Source of the DNA: Corythucha ciliata
Taxonomy: Eukaryota > Arthropoda > Insecta > Hemiptera > Tingidae
Reading direction: 5' to 3'
Length of the DNA: 64,000 nt
NCBI GenBank assembly: GCA_038030265.1
Contig: CM075938.1
Coordinates: forward strand, 12,315,009-12,379,008
Notes under the pieces: generated by a model
What the model saw: only the letters and a program-made list of their open reading frames with translations
The model's database searches: none
Told to the model about the DNA's origin: nothing
Shown here: positions 33,371-44,974 of the stretch, one piece after another
How the letters are laid out: every line of letters begins with the position of its first letter
How positions within the stretch are numbered: the first letter of the stretch is position 1
Position numbers and translations under genes: made by a program

Positions 33371-36300
33371 CCCCCTCCCCACCCATCTGAGTAGGGACTC
33401 ATTTGGCTCATTAGTTTTATCTTTGCCTGTTTGGTAGAGAGAGTCTTCAGAGAGGGTTACCTTGGGGAGGTCGCTTCTAGACGCTGCAATTTACTCGTGC
33501 CATAAAGTGGGGAACAATGATCATTCTCTGGGTTGGATGGTCATGATCATTCTCTGGGCTGGAATGGCTTCAGTTAGAATCTTTCTCTTATCTTCTCTGG
33601 ATTTCCGTACCAAAGTAGCCTCTTTTTGGGGCTCCGACTACTATCCAAGGTCCCCGTGACCGCTAAATGACTTTAAGGGGCGCTTTGCACAATAAAGGTT
33701 TGTCAGAAATAAGCGGTCGCTCAAATGACTCACATTCGTTCACCAAACAAGAAGTCTGTAGGCACATTTAATTCTATAATTCATTTGAAAGCTTAGCGTC
33801 CCTGACAGCGTGGTTCCCACCCCGCCCCGTCGTAATTGACAAGTTTTTTTTTTTCTCTCGAGCCCTTTGATCCGCGTCCGGGCACACCTATCACTTTTTT
33901 GCACGGAAAAATCGAGTTATTGCGGCTGAATAGACAGTATCACAGTCTAATGTCAAGAGCCTATTTGCGTCCAGCGATTTTTTTTTTTTCATGTCGACAT
34001 TCTTCCTCTAACACCCCGAAGAATTTAAAAAGATGAATTGCCCTTTTTAGGAAAACAACGTACATTTAAAACGCATTAGATTGATAAAAGGGTTAATAGA
34101 CTCAATCTCAAGCTTTGCTACACCCTTTAATAGACCTCTACCAATCAGCTTTATACCCTTAAAAATCCTTTATGAGATGCGTTAAACGTGATTATAGAAA
34201 AAAATGAAGACGTCACGTGTAACGGATCGAAGATCCCCTATCGAAACATCAAACGAACCCCCTCCTCCTTGCCACCATCTTCCAAAAAGTTATTTAATAT
34301 TACTCACATTCTAACGAATCGATCAATAACAGTAGAATTTCTTCCCAAATGGGCGAGTCGATTCTATCTTGAATTCCAGTCATCCTTTATATTTTACCCT
34401 TGCCACGAAATAAACAGAAGCAGATCTGGAACTGAGTTCTATTCAAGACGTTTACAACTCGTTCTGTCTACTTAAGTTCAATTAGAATGAAAAAAAGTAT
34501 GATTCACTTTCACTCTGCGCCACCTAGAGTCTTCAAAAAACTCTACACCCCTTCCACTCCCCCTCATCTTTAATTTTTTTTTTTTTTTTTTTTTTTTTTT
34601 CGAAGAGCGAATTCCATTTATTGTAACGAGCAGATGACCAAATAAGCTCTTTGACTTGAATGGGGGAAAAACAATCCAACCTGGAGAGTTCATGGACCTT
34701 TCTTGAGGGGGACCTAAAATGTGGGCGGGAGCAAGCATTCCTTTAAAAAAAAAAAAGACACTTTGAATCAATTAAAAAGGGACGTATTTCACATTAGTAA
34801 TAAGAGGCTAGTCAGTGTGATTGAAGGTGGCGGAGAGATATAGAAGAAAGCCGGCGGGGTTTTTGTTTGAATGAAATAACTGTACCCTATGTTATTAGGC
34901 TTCTCTGGCCTGAGGAAGACTTATTGAACGAGAGTGGTGGACTCGAACAAATTAGTGTTTAGTATTCGACGCTAACATTAACGGTTAATGCGTAAATTTA
35001 TATTATCTTTTTTGTTGAAGGAGGAAACCATTTTAAACAGCAGGAACTGCTAATATTTACAGCTCCCACGCTTCAAACTAGACTACGGAGCTTTAATAGA
35101 GTTACCCAATTAATTCTAGGATTAACAAAAATTTCCAATCTTCTTGGTGTAAAACAGCCGGGCTAATCGTTGAAGAAAGGGGAGGTTAAAAATTTGATCC
35201 CAAAGAATTTCCCGGTTGTGTAATTTCACCACCTCTCCCTTCCCCCCGTCTTGCTTAATCACCGGTTTCGCATATTTCGCCGAAGAGGCGACGACGACGG
35301 TCGCGACAAATAATGAGCCCCCCTTCCTTTCTTCTCTTCTTCATCTGAGATTAGAGAGAAATCAGGGGGAGAGAAAAAAAAACGAGTTTTAAAACTTTTT
35401 TTTCAACTTGTCAAGTCCGCAAAGCGCCGCAACACCGGTGTTGATCAACAAATAGCCAAAGGAAGCGACTTCAAATGAGTGTATATTCTTAGAGCTTCGA
35501 GACAGGTAAAGGGGATGAAGGGTGTAGGCGCTAGGCGGTTGAAGAGAAAACTTGATCGTATAGACATGGTGATGAAAGTCGGTAATTTTTTTTTCCTTTT
35601 TTTTTTTTTAAGAAAGAGAAAAAATTTGCGTGTATTGAAGTTGCATAAATTTGTGTAATCCTTTTAACAGCGTTCCTCCACAATCATTTTATTCAGATTT
35701 TTTTTTTTTTTGAATTATTCATTCCAAAGTGCATGTCTTTTGTTTTCATAAAAATGGGTTAAAACACTCAGACGATTAGCAATTCAATTGACCCTTTTTT
35801 TGACCCTTAAACAAAATATATGAGAGACAAATTGATTGTAAATCTCTTTAAACTGCTTCACTAATTCCACTCTCCTGGAAAAAGGTATAACACAAAAGTG
35901 AAAGGAACAATTCTTCCAACAAGTCAATAATCGAGCACGATCTCTTGAAAATATCTCTTTGGGAAATTATATCGACAGATTATTCGCAGAAAGAAAGCCC
36001 CCTCCCTTCATAATCCACCCAATCCACAAATGCAATTCAACACCGATACGAGGACTCTAAATGGACCCATTTTTTATTGGGCGCTGTTATATTCGCCGCG
36101 GATTATTTACGCTGATTGTTCCCTCCCCGTCGTATCCCTTTGTGTTTCTGTTTTAACAGACAATACATTTCAGTGGGCCGGACATTACCCCCCCCCCTTT
36201 TTTTTGTAACTCCGTTACTTTGAAACGGCTGAATTTATCGGCCGGATAACTTCCTTCTCCAAAAAAACACAAAAATCTTTACTTCGTTCTTTTGAACTGC

Positions 36301-37859
36301 GCGATTTATCAGCAAAATTCAAATCACTTCCTTTAAAAAATCCTTTATCCGAATAAATGCTGCATAAATCACGTGGTAGGATTTAAGTCGCGGTGGAGGG
36401 GGGACCTTTCTGGAACATAAAATTGTTCATTGTTCTTGAAATACTTCCGGGTCAGTTCACTTCCCCCTATCACAGTAGAAATGATTAGTTGTATCGATCA
36501 TTTTCTCTTCTTTTTCAATTTATTAAAAGTCACTCCCCCAATCGCGTTCATCAGTCTTTGAAAAACCATAATTCACTTTGAATGACACGGGTCTGCTTTC
36601 CTTTCCAAAAAATCTCCCTTTTAAAATATTCGTCCTGCCCCATGGACATGGACAGGGACACGCCGCCGTGATCCACGCGAGGGTAAAAAAAAGAGAGATA
36701 GGTATAAATTGCCATCGCGACAAAACCATTCAAGTGGGTGTATTTCATGGAATACATTAATCTTTAGGAGGCCCGTAATAGGAAAATGTAAACTGCTAAA
36801 GGAAAGGCATCCCCTCCCCCCCCATTTCATAGCAATCATTTTTTACTGAGCCCCTTTGGAAGGGCGAGGGGACTGTTAAAAGGTCAGAGAAAACACTCCA
36901 CGTTTTTTTTTTTTTGTTCCCCGGAGTACTTACATCGGAATTAAAAGAGAAAAATTGAAGCAATTGAACATAGTCGCTTTACAAGGAAAGAAATCTCGCG
37001 ATAAAAATACGTCGCTATTTTTAAGGCGACAACAACAATTTACCTTTCCCTTCGAAGTGAAAAGAAGACGAGCGCAAACTTGATTGACATTTCAGACATA
37101 GTTCTTGGTGGCGTTGAGGGAGGAGAAAGGTGAGAGATATTTTAAAATTCAAGATAGGAACAACAACGAATCGAACAAACTGTATGCCTCCCACGACGTT
37201 CTGTTTCTTGCAGTAACCAAAAAGAGGGTTTTGCAGAGGGGGGGCGTGTGTGTCACAAAAAAACTTTCGAATCCTATTTCTAGGATGTAGAATAAGTTCT
37301 ACCTCTCCTCTATCACAGCTACCGTGTTCTGACGTACACATCTTGATCAAACCAACAACCCGTGTCTCTTGGATTTTAACATTGGTTCTTTCTTTTATGG
37401 AATGGCGGTGAGGAGGAGGTAACAGGGATATTACGGTCGGAGAAAACCTGACTGCGACGTCAGTTATTCAACTTTTCTGGGGCTAAACACCCAAAGTAAA
37501 GTGGCTGTACCGTGGTTGATTCTTGTGTGGTCTTGGCTGGATGGGTGTTTAGCGAGAAGCCGACTTGCGGAGGCTATCCGGTCGGGCATAGGACTCTCCT
37601 ACTTGCTCCTTAGTAATGAAGAGGCTGTGGACCTCGACCAATTAGGAAGGAATACTTGGTTTCGTCGAAAGGTGGGAGGTGAATATGGAAATTCCCGGCC
37701 AGGAGCCTGTGAACTACATTGCATGGGTTCTACCCTGAACTCAGAGCAGTGGGTAATCTTCAGATGCCTCGCACACCGGGCCAGTATACATTAGAGGCCG
37801 CAAAGAGCCGGTCTTAGACATTTACCGCCCCCTGGGCGAATCTTTCAGCAACGTCCCCT
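33371..37859. other. No gene recognised; A/T-rich, homopolymer-rich DNA
   Basis: Features seen are long T runs (34568-34600, 35589-35610, 35699-35711), poly-C/G tracts and a short tandem repeat at 33518-33570 (ATGATCATTCTCTGGG twice). A possible small exon on the minus strand near 37102-37046 (LCLKCQSSLRSSSFHFEGK, phase-1 donor) could splice to the Gly/Pro/Ser exon, but this is speculative. Confidence 0.45.
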
Positions 37860-38133
37860 TCAATGTCACCTATTCGGAAGCTGCGATTTGGCGTTTTCTC
37901 CATTTTATCAGCGAATTTCCCTCACTTCAGCGCTTATTTTCAATTTCGTCCGTGAATTAGCGATTTGTCTCCATTTTAGCCGAGATTTCGAACTTTTTCT
38001 TCATTTTTGCCGTAAATCAGCGCATTTTCCGCGCATTTTTTTTTTTTTTTTTTTTTAGAGAGAAGTTTCCTCCGGAAACGCTACTTGCCATTTTCTCAAT
38101 ATTCTCAAATGAACCCCCTAACTAACAATTTGT
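37860..38133. repeat. Satellite tract, left part (GAATTAGCGATTT type)
   Basis: Units such as 'gtgaattagcgatttgtctccattttagcc' recur every ~30 bases. The tract resumes on the far side of the foldback element at 39128, so the element inserted into a pre-existing array. Confidence 0.7.
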
Positions 38134-38142
38134 CTTTACTTC

Positions 38143-39118
38143 GGTTGCCGGAGTTTTGCGGTCCGGAGGTTTGCGGTCACCATAAAAAAAGGATAATCCT
38201 ATACCTGTAAAGGATAGTAGAAAGAAATGCCTTGGAGAACTGCGGTCATGTCTCTCCCCAGCCTATAGCTCACCTCACCTTCTGTACAATCGTTCCACTG
38301 CCGTAGGAACACACAGCTTTGAAATCAATGAGAATGCTTGGTTGTCGAGTTGAACTTCTAGGGACCAGTTTACAGTAGGGACCAGTAGCTACAGTTATGC
38401 TATTAAAGTTTCGGTCCGTGAATAGGAAAGAAGGGACAAGGGAGTAGGTTTTTCATCAGTTCTTGTTCGCCAAAATATATGTTGAGTTCTGAGCTACACC
38501 TTTAGATGACAGTTATAGCGTTCCCCATTTGCACAAAATTCTGCATTTGGGCAGTTCATTTCCACCCGTCTTCACTGAATTAAATCATATGTTAGTGGAG
38601 AAGACGGGTGGAAATGAATAGCCCCGTTGCAGAATTTTGTGCAAATGGGGAACGCTATTAGTATTTAGTAACTATGTACCAACATGCAATCACTTGATTG
38701 ACTCGACTTTGTCGAAAAAGCGAATGTGACTGACTGTTGCAAACGGTTGTTGCGGAGAACGCTCTTGAGTCATTTTGTTGGTTTACAAACACCTCGTACG
38801 ATAACATCCTAAAATCTAGAGAAATAAGTCACTTCATTCCTATTCACGGACTGAAAGACTGAAACTTTTAGCATAGCTATAGCATCCCTAACTAGTCCCC
38901 AGAACTTCGACTCCACCAACCAAGCTTATTTCATTGATTTCAAAGCTGTGTGTTCTAATGTTAGTGGAACGATTGTACGGAAAGAAAGTTGAGCTATAGG
39001 TTGGGGAGACACACGACCGCAGTTCTCCGAAGTATTTCTTTCTGCTACCCTTTACAGGTATAGGATTATCTTTTTTTTAAGGTGACCGCAAACCTCCGGA
39101 CCGCAAAACTCCGGACAC
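38143..39118. mobile_element. ~976-bp foldback element, Mutator-like
   Basis: The whole element is an inverted repeat with arms of about 450-480 bases meeting near 38585. It ends in CCGGAGTTTTGCGGTCCGG, with an internal tandem echo GGAGGTTTGCGGTC. CTTTACTTC flanks both sides (38134-38142 and 39119-39127), a 9-base target duplication. Long inverted termini plus a 9-base duplication are typical of Mutator-like elements. There is no coding capacity. Confidence 0.75.
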
Positions 39119-39127
39119 CTTTACTTC

Positions 39128-39610
39128 AGCCGCAAGTTAGCGTTTTTCTAATTTTAGACGCTACTTAGAGATTTGTCTGCATTTCAGCCGTGAACTAGAG
39201 TTTTTCCCCAATTTTCGCCGTGATTACCTATCTCTTTTTATGAATTTGGCCGGGGATTAGCGATTTTGTTCACTTTCTGCCACGAAGTTTCCCTTCATTA
39301 GCCGCGAATTGACGTTTTCTCCATTCTAAGCCGAGAATTAGCAATTGCTCCTCACTTCAGCGGTTCTTCTCCATTTAAGCCACGAATTAGCAATTTTTCT
39401 CCTGTTTTGCCGCGAATTGGCGATTTTTCTGAATTTTTCCCGTGAATCCGTGTTTTTAGCCAACAATTAGCGATTTTTTTAAGCCGTGAATTAGCGATTT
39501 TTCTCAGTTTGTGCCACGAATTGCCTTCAGAAGCCGAGAATTGGCGTTTTGGTACTTTTATAGCCGCTCGTACGCCTTTTCACGTTCCTTGTTCCATGAA
39601 GAAAAAAATC
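39128..39610. repeat. Satellite tract, right part (GAATTAGCGATTT type)
   Basis: Continues the array at 37860 with units like 'cacgaattagcaatttttctcctgttttgc' and 'gcgaattggcgatttttctgaatttttccc', period about 30 bases. Confidence 0.7.
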
Positions 39611-40730
39611 TAAAAATCCTCATTTCCCCATTTTTATGCTTTTGATGTCCTCCCCCTTCGTTTTGCTAGACACGCCCATTAGGACACGACCCCCCCCCCC
39701 TTTTAAAGCCGGCACTGAGGCCGTAGTTCCGACACCGAATAAAAAGCTATAGAGAATTTAGAGGAAAGCGTATTAAGAGGGGGAAAAAATAAGAAAATTC
39801 TGTAAAGCCGATTCCACGCAATTGTACGTGTAGTCCTAGTACATACTACTTATTTATGTGCAATTAGTACGTAGGTAGTAGTTGTATTTAACAAATTAAT
39901 GATCATGGTCTGATGGCTCATTACGTTTTATTGTTACCGGTTCGCTGAAGTTTCAGAATACGGTCATATCCTGACTGTCTAGACAAATAAGGAAAGAAAG
40001 TTTACAATCATTGGTTTGTTTCACGCTTAAAATTCACGTTATCCATCTTCTTTGATAACGTATTTTCGAAGAAAATATCACAAAATAATACATAGTATGA
40101 GTCAATACGGAAAATGCACGGAAATGAATGCGACGGATCAACTTAATGTTCCGCGAGAGGCATCCTTGGGCGAAGGCTGGATAGTGTTTGAAGTTTGTTG
40201 GCCTGAAGGGGGGTGGGGATTGACTAACTTGGACTCAAGGAAGAGATCTTCGTACTAGAAAAGGGGTGTATCTACAAAAATGGAGTTCACAGGTCCCCTA
40301 TTACAGGCAGGTCCTTGGATCGGAAAATTCCAACGTTTATAGAGTCCAAAGAGGGCGAATCCTCCAAAAAGGTCCGGAATTCACCCAGGTTCGCAATTTA
40401 GCACAGTCGGTTGTAGTAAAGCGGGTATCTATTGTTTAAAACTGTATATTTCGCTTAATTAGGCTTCGTAAAAAAGTGTAGGAACTACATACCTCACAAT
40501 AAAATGCGTACGTAAACATACTACGTACGAACACACGAATAAAAAATACCTCGTGCTATTACATAAAAAAGTATTTTTGTGTCCGAGTAGCGCAAGTTCT
40601 CGTAAATAGTGCACTTTAAAGCAATGGTAAATACAGATAGTGGATTTTAATTGATTTTGCGTTCAGTCATCCTATAAGGACATTCTGATCAAGAAGTACG
40701 TCATTTGTTTTAATTCAAGGATTTTATAGA
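39611..40730. other. No gene recognised
   Basis: A/T-rich DNA with a poly-C run near 39690 and short unsupported open frames. It may hold downstream parts of the broken membrane-protein gene that follows on the minus strand, but I cannot identify an exon. Confidence 0.4.
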
Positions 40731-41345
40731 CTAACGACGTATATTGAGAAAAAAAGTACGTAGTAGGTAATTACCTTTTTTCTTATATAACCCGTACGAT
40801 TGCGGTATCAAGGGTTTATTCATTACCGTTAGGCGAGTATCGTATGTCGCGTCTTTTACGCTTGGCTTCGATTCGAGAGAAAAGTGCGTTAAGCAATTCA
40901 TTTGATTAAAAATAAATTCTTTTATTAGTTTTAATTTCATGGTTAAGTCAGTGAGCACCTCCTTGAAAAAAACACTGTGGACAATTGCTATCCCAATTCC
41001 CAACATGGATACAGGAACCACAATACACATTGAGGTCAGGTTCCATGTAGAGGAGATTATATTCGCTTGAGCATCCCTTCGATTAAAAAATTTAAAAAAA
41101 CACAGTTTGTGAATTAAACCCGGAAGTAAAGCCACAATTAATAAAAAACATGCGGGAAGGAAAAAAGAGAATAGAGTCACGAATTTGGATAGATTGTTCT
41201 TGTATAGCTTACCTTTTTTTAACGAATAAGAAAGGTATCAGCATGCTGAATGTAAACCCCGCCATTAATTTGTTATCGATGAGGAGTGTTGTGAAGGGAG
41301 GAGGTCGAGGGGCTAAAGGTCGAGACTCGTTTAAAACAAAATAGC
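40731..41345 (-). pseudogene. Multi-span membrane protein region, frameshifted; possibly a chemoreceptor
   Basis: On the minus strand a frame from about 41340 encodes a hydrophobic segment (LMAGFTFSMLIPFLFV) and runs into a seven-A stretch at 41214-41220. In the next frame the sequence continues KGKLYKNNLSKF, then a second span (VTLFSFFLPACFLLIVALLP) and a third (CIVVPVSMLGIGIAIVHSVFF) within 40731-41180. The last 50 codons are polar; a splice donor at 40775 (AAAAAG|GTAATT) may end the exon. Three closely spaced spans with short basic loops resemble arthropod gustatory-receptor-type proteins, but no diagnostic motif is seen. The A-run slip may be a real mutation or a sequencing error. Confidence 0.35.
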
Positions 41346-41781
41346 ACGCGACCTAAGTAGTCTACATTCTTGTACGCACACCTTTATAGTTTTCCAGTTC
41401 ACTTTGCTTGATGGTGAAAAACTCGTTTGTTGCAATGGGGTGGGGGGTTGTTTGAACCAACGGTTATTGGTTGGGGTGACGGCCCGCTCTCATTTCAGGG
41501 CAAGTCACGTGCTCGGACATTGTTGAAGGGTCCGAGTATTGTCTTTCTTTCATTTAAATATGTCACGTTGAAAAACTTGTAATTCTCTCGTGCTATCAAT
41601 GTCAAGAAAATAAAAGGAGAACCCCTCTAATCTCAGTTTGAAAACTATAGGATGTTACAAAACACGAATGTAAACTGTATGACAGTGGGGGTTGAAAGCT
41701 CTGTAATCGACAGGCGTATACGTTTTAAATATCAAGATTTTTATCGTGATGCATGAGGAAAAGAGTCTGGTGAAGGTGGAG
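41346..41781. other. No gene recognised
   Basis: Mixed sequence without domain or repeat structure that I can name. An open stretch on the minus strand near 41390-41440 (NEFFTIKQSELENYK) could be an exon of the neighbouring membrane-protein region, but the splice phases do not agree. Confidence 0.3.
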
Positions 41782-41938
41782 GGGGGGGGGCTCTCTTAAC
41801 GGCCGCATCACAAAACTTCCCTCGAGTCTAAGTTTATAACGCCCCTAAAACCTCAAGAACTGACTGTCAAGGGGGAAAAAAGGAAATATGACACTTGTCT
41901 GGGGGAAAGAAAGGCCTGTTATTTCATTACTTTCCCCA
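41782..41938. repeat. Dispersed repeat, copy A
   Basis: Begins in a poly-G run and contains ATCACAAAACTTCCCTCGA, ACCTCAAGAACTG and GAAAGAAAGGCCTGTTATTT. The same blocks appear in the same order and orientation at 44821-44974, about 3 kb away, at roughly 80% identity by eye. Confidence 0.7.
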
Positions 41939-42129
41939 CCGAAAAAAAAATGGAAACATTAAAGACGTCAAGCGCCTCTTCAGTTCTGCGGTGAAGTAAC
42001 AAACGTGTGATCGGACGATCCGGTATCAAGAGCTACCATCATACTGAATTGACCGACCCCGTCCAAAGACCACTGGGCCTAGAGCCTTGTCTCGGTCAAG
42101 TAGGTAGCATCAAGCGTTACAGTCGGGGG

Positions 42130-42470
42130 GGGGGGGGATCTGGTTAGTGCTTATTATAGTTAGAACCTCTTGTGGTTTGAAATGTGTGTAGTAAGAAAGT
42201 TTTGTGGTAACAGCCTCTAGTGGTTTGAACTTTTTGTGGTTAGAGTGATCTGTGATTCTTCTGGTTTCGTATGTGAGCTTCTTGATGGATTCATTTTTGT
42301 TGTCGGAGCCTCTCGTGATTTGCAATTTTTGTGGTTAGAGCCTCTTGTGATTTGAGCGTTTTGTGACTGGAGCGTTTTGTGTTTGGAGCGTTATATGGTT
42401 AGATCGTTGAGTGGTTAGGTGCGTTCTTTAGTTTAGATGCTCTCGTGGTTTGCACTATTTGTGCAGGACC
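42130..42470. repeat. ~16-17-bp tandem repeat (GAGCGTTTTGTGGTTTG type)
   Basis: Units such as 'gagcctcttgtgattt', 'gagcgttttgtgactg', 'gagcgttttgtgtttg' and 'gatcgttgagtggtta' follow each other at 16-17 bases. A smaller tract of the same repeat occurs at 44650-44790, next to the other copy of the dispersed repeat. Confidence 0.75.
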
Positions 42471-42589
42471 GTTATTTCAGTGGGTGCAACCGGGAACACG
42501 TATACCCCGACGCTGCCCCAACCGTTGCAGCGCTGTCTTAGGGCGCCTCTTCTCTCTCTTGGATAGCAGCGGGTCTAGAGTGAGCCTAT

Positions 42590-43390
42590 CCCGTGAAGTT
42601 TCGATTTTGAAGGAGCCAAACTCAATATACTGGGTTTTTAAAGTTACATTGTTCCGCGAAATCTGGGATTTGAAAGAGCTAAATCCAGGCAATTGTTTTT
42701 TTCAATGAGTCAAACCAGCGAAGTCGATTATTTGAAAGGGCCGACTCGCCAAATTGGTTAGATGAGTGAGTTGAGATGAGTCAGCCAATCCTGCATATTT
42801 GCTTTTTGAATGCGTCAACAGCATGACATTCTGTTTTTGATGCAGCGAAACCATCAAAATTGCTTTTCGGATGAATCAACCCGGAGAAATTGGTTTCTGA
42901 AAGTGCCAGGTCCGTGAAATTTCGGAGTTGACAGATTCAGCAAATTCGGTTATTTGAATTAGCTAACCCCTCGAAATTTTTGTAATAATGTGTCAACAGC
43001 GCGAAATTTTGTTTTTGATGCTTTTTTTGGGTCAACCAAACCCCCGCAATGGTTTCTGACGTTCCAAATATTTTTTTCAAACAAAAAAGTTTAGTTTTTG
43101 AAAGAGCCAAACCAGTGGAATGACTTTTTTTCGGGCTCTAAAAGCGAAATTGGTTCTCGAATTAACCAAATCCGCGAAATTGGGTTGCCAAATCCGCAAA
43201 ATTTGAACCCAAGCCAAGCCGTTCCTCGAACTTTCAACCTCAAAGCTCCCTCCCAAACTGGAAAAATTATAAAACAACATGTGATTCCACAGTTTGCGAG
43301 GAAGGTTGGAGTCAAGGAAATTTCGAGGTACGACTTGGCATACGGGCCCTAGGCCCAAATATTTCCTCGACTCGGTACAAAACAAATGTT
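42590..43390. repeat. Degenerate ~30-bp satellite-like tract
   Basis: Clear units: 'cgcgaaatctgggatttgaaagagctaaatcc', 'gaaattggtttctgaaagtgccaggtccg' and 'gaaattggttctcgaattaaccaaatccg'. The period is about 30-33 bases. Confidence 0.75.
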
Positions 43391-43844
43391 AAGCCAGCTC
43401 CACACATGCGGTGTTTGCCAAATAACGAGCAAAATATTCATAAATTTCTAGCATTGCCTAGAAACCGACCATAGAATAAAATTACTGTACTAACGTACAG
43501 AAGGGGCACTCTCAATAATTGTTGGGGGTATGTGACGCCAAGAGGATAGGTTTCTTCTCGTGGGGGGCTGTTATCATTGTGGCAGGTTATGTTAGGACAC
43601 CCCTCCCTTCTTGGCATTAAACTCCCCCTTCCCAAAGCCCCTTTATAATTTCGGTTTTTTTTTTTATTTTTGCATTTTAAATTCCCAGCACTTTGGCCTC
43701 TGTGCATAGTAACCTTGAAAACTCGATTTTCGTAGCCACAAAATTGACAAAATAGCAAGTGTCACCCCCCTGAAACCGACCAACTGAAAATTGAAAAATG
43801 TTTTGGTCGTTATTTGGCAAATACCGCATGTGTGGAGACGGCTT
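43391..43844. mobile_element. 454-bp element with ~38-bp inverted termini
   Basis: The left end AAGCCAGCTCCACACATGCG, continuing GTGTTTGCCAAATAACGA, is the inverse of the right end at 43805-43844 with only two or three mismatches. It is inserted within the satellite tract. No coding region and no clear target duplication. Confidence 0.7.
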
Positions 43845-43859
43845 TTCACAAATTAGAAT

Positions 43860-44370
43860 GACTGATTTGAACTTCGTCAAGGGAATATTTTCCTCAATGG
43901 ACGACTACGAATTTGGGCCCTAAACTCGTGAAATTGATTTTTTGAATGAGTGAACTCCGTAAAATTGAATTTTTGACTGGGTGAACCCCCGAAATTAGCT
44001 TTTTATGGAGTCAATCCTGCGAAATTGGCTTTTTTAGTAAGGAAGGCATCAGTTTTTGAGTCAGGCAAACCCTCGCAATGGTTTCTGACGTTCCAGTGCC
44101 ACGAAATTCAGCTATCGAAAGAGCCCAACCCACGGAATTGTTTTTTGAAGGACTCAAATCCGTTAAAATGCTTTTTACAATGAGTCAACCCCGTTAAATT
44201 GGATTTTTATGTGAGGAAACCTCGGAAAACTGGGGTTCTGCGAGTTCCAAATCCTCAAATTTTGGGGGTTTTAAAGGACCCAACACGCGAAATAAAATTG
44301 TTTTCTTTCAAGTGGCAAATCTGCGAAATTGGGGTTGAAAAGAGTTGGATTCCTCAACCAAGACGTAACC
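43860..44370. repeat. Degenerate ~30-bp satellite-like tract, continued
   Basis: Resumes after the inverted-repeat element with units like 'gtgaaattgattttttgaatgagtgaactcc' and 'gcgaaattggcttttttagtaagg'. Confidence 0.7.
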
Positions 44371-44649
44371 ATGAAAGACCACAAAGAAGAGGGAATGAGT
44401 AAAATCAGCCTTTTCGTCTCTGGCGGTAACGAAAAATCACACCTAGCCATGTAATTATGCTTGGATTGGATGATGGGGAGGATGGTTCGTTCACGGAAAA
44501 TCCTTCGATACGACCCTGATTTTGTGGTTCGTGCTTATTGGGACTAAAATTTCGGAGGCTGAACGGTACGTGACCGAAAATGGACTGCTCTTTGGTGCTG
44601 TTTTCTTGGGTTGAGGTGGTAACCAAATCCCCCAACATCTTTGGGTTCA

Positions 44650-44790
44650 TTTTAGAGCTGCTTGTGGTCAGATCTTCTTGTGGTTACAGCCTCCTAGGGG
44701 AGGAGGGGTAGAGCTTTTTACTTGGTTTGTGGCATTCTGTGGTTACAGCATTGCAAGGTTGGAGCCTTTCATGGTAATATCTAAAATGTG
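44650..44790. repeat. Short tract of the TTGTGGTTAGAGC repeat
   Basis: Phrases 'gagctgcttgtggtcaga', 'tcttcttgtggttacagcc' and 'tctgtggttacagc' match the 42130-42470 repeat. Confidence 0.55.
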
Positions 44791-44820
44791 ATTCGTTAGG
44801 TGTCACGGGGAAATGATTCG

Positions 44821-44974
44821 GGGGCGGGGGTGTCTCTTGCACCGAATCACAAAACTTCCCTCGAACCTAATTTTATAACGTTCTATAAGACCTCAAGAAC
44901 TGTCTGCCTGGAAAAAAAAGAGTACGACACTTCCAGAAGGAAAGAAAGGCCTGTTATTTCATTACTTTTCCCCC
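44821..44974. repeat. Dispersed repeat, copy B
   Basis: Second copy of the block at 41782-41938, sharing AATCACAAAACTTCCCTCGA and AGAAAGGCCTGTTATTTCAT. Confidence 0.7.

Noticed and set aside
37501..37794. 97-codon frame with a hydrophobic start (MAVPWLILVWSWLDG)
   Set aside because: It could mimic a signal peptide, but there is no domain afterwards and no exon context.
37860..39610. CRISPR-like appearance of regularly spaced ~30-base units
   Set aside because: Repeats are degenerate, directly abutting and without unique spacers; with spliced eukaryotic genes in the window this is satellite DNA.
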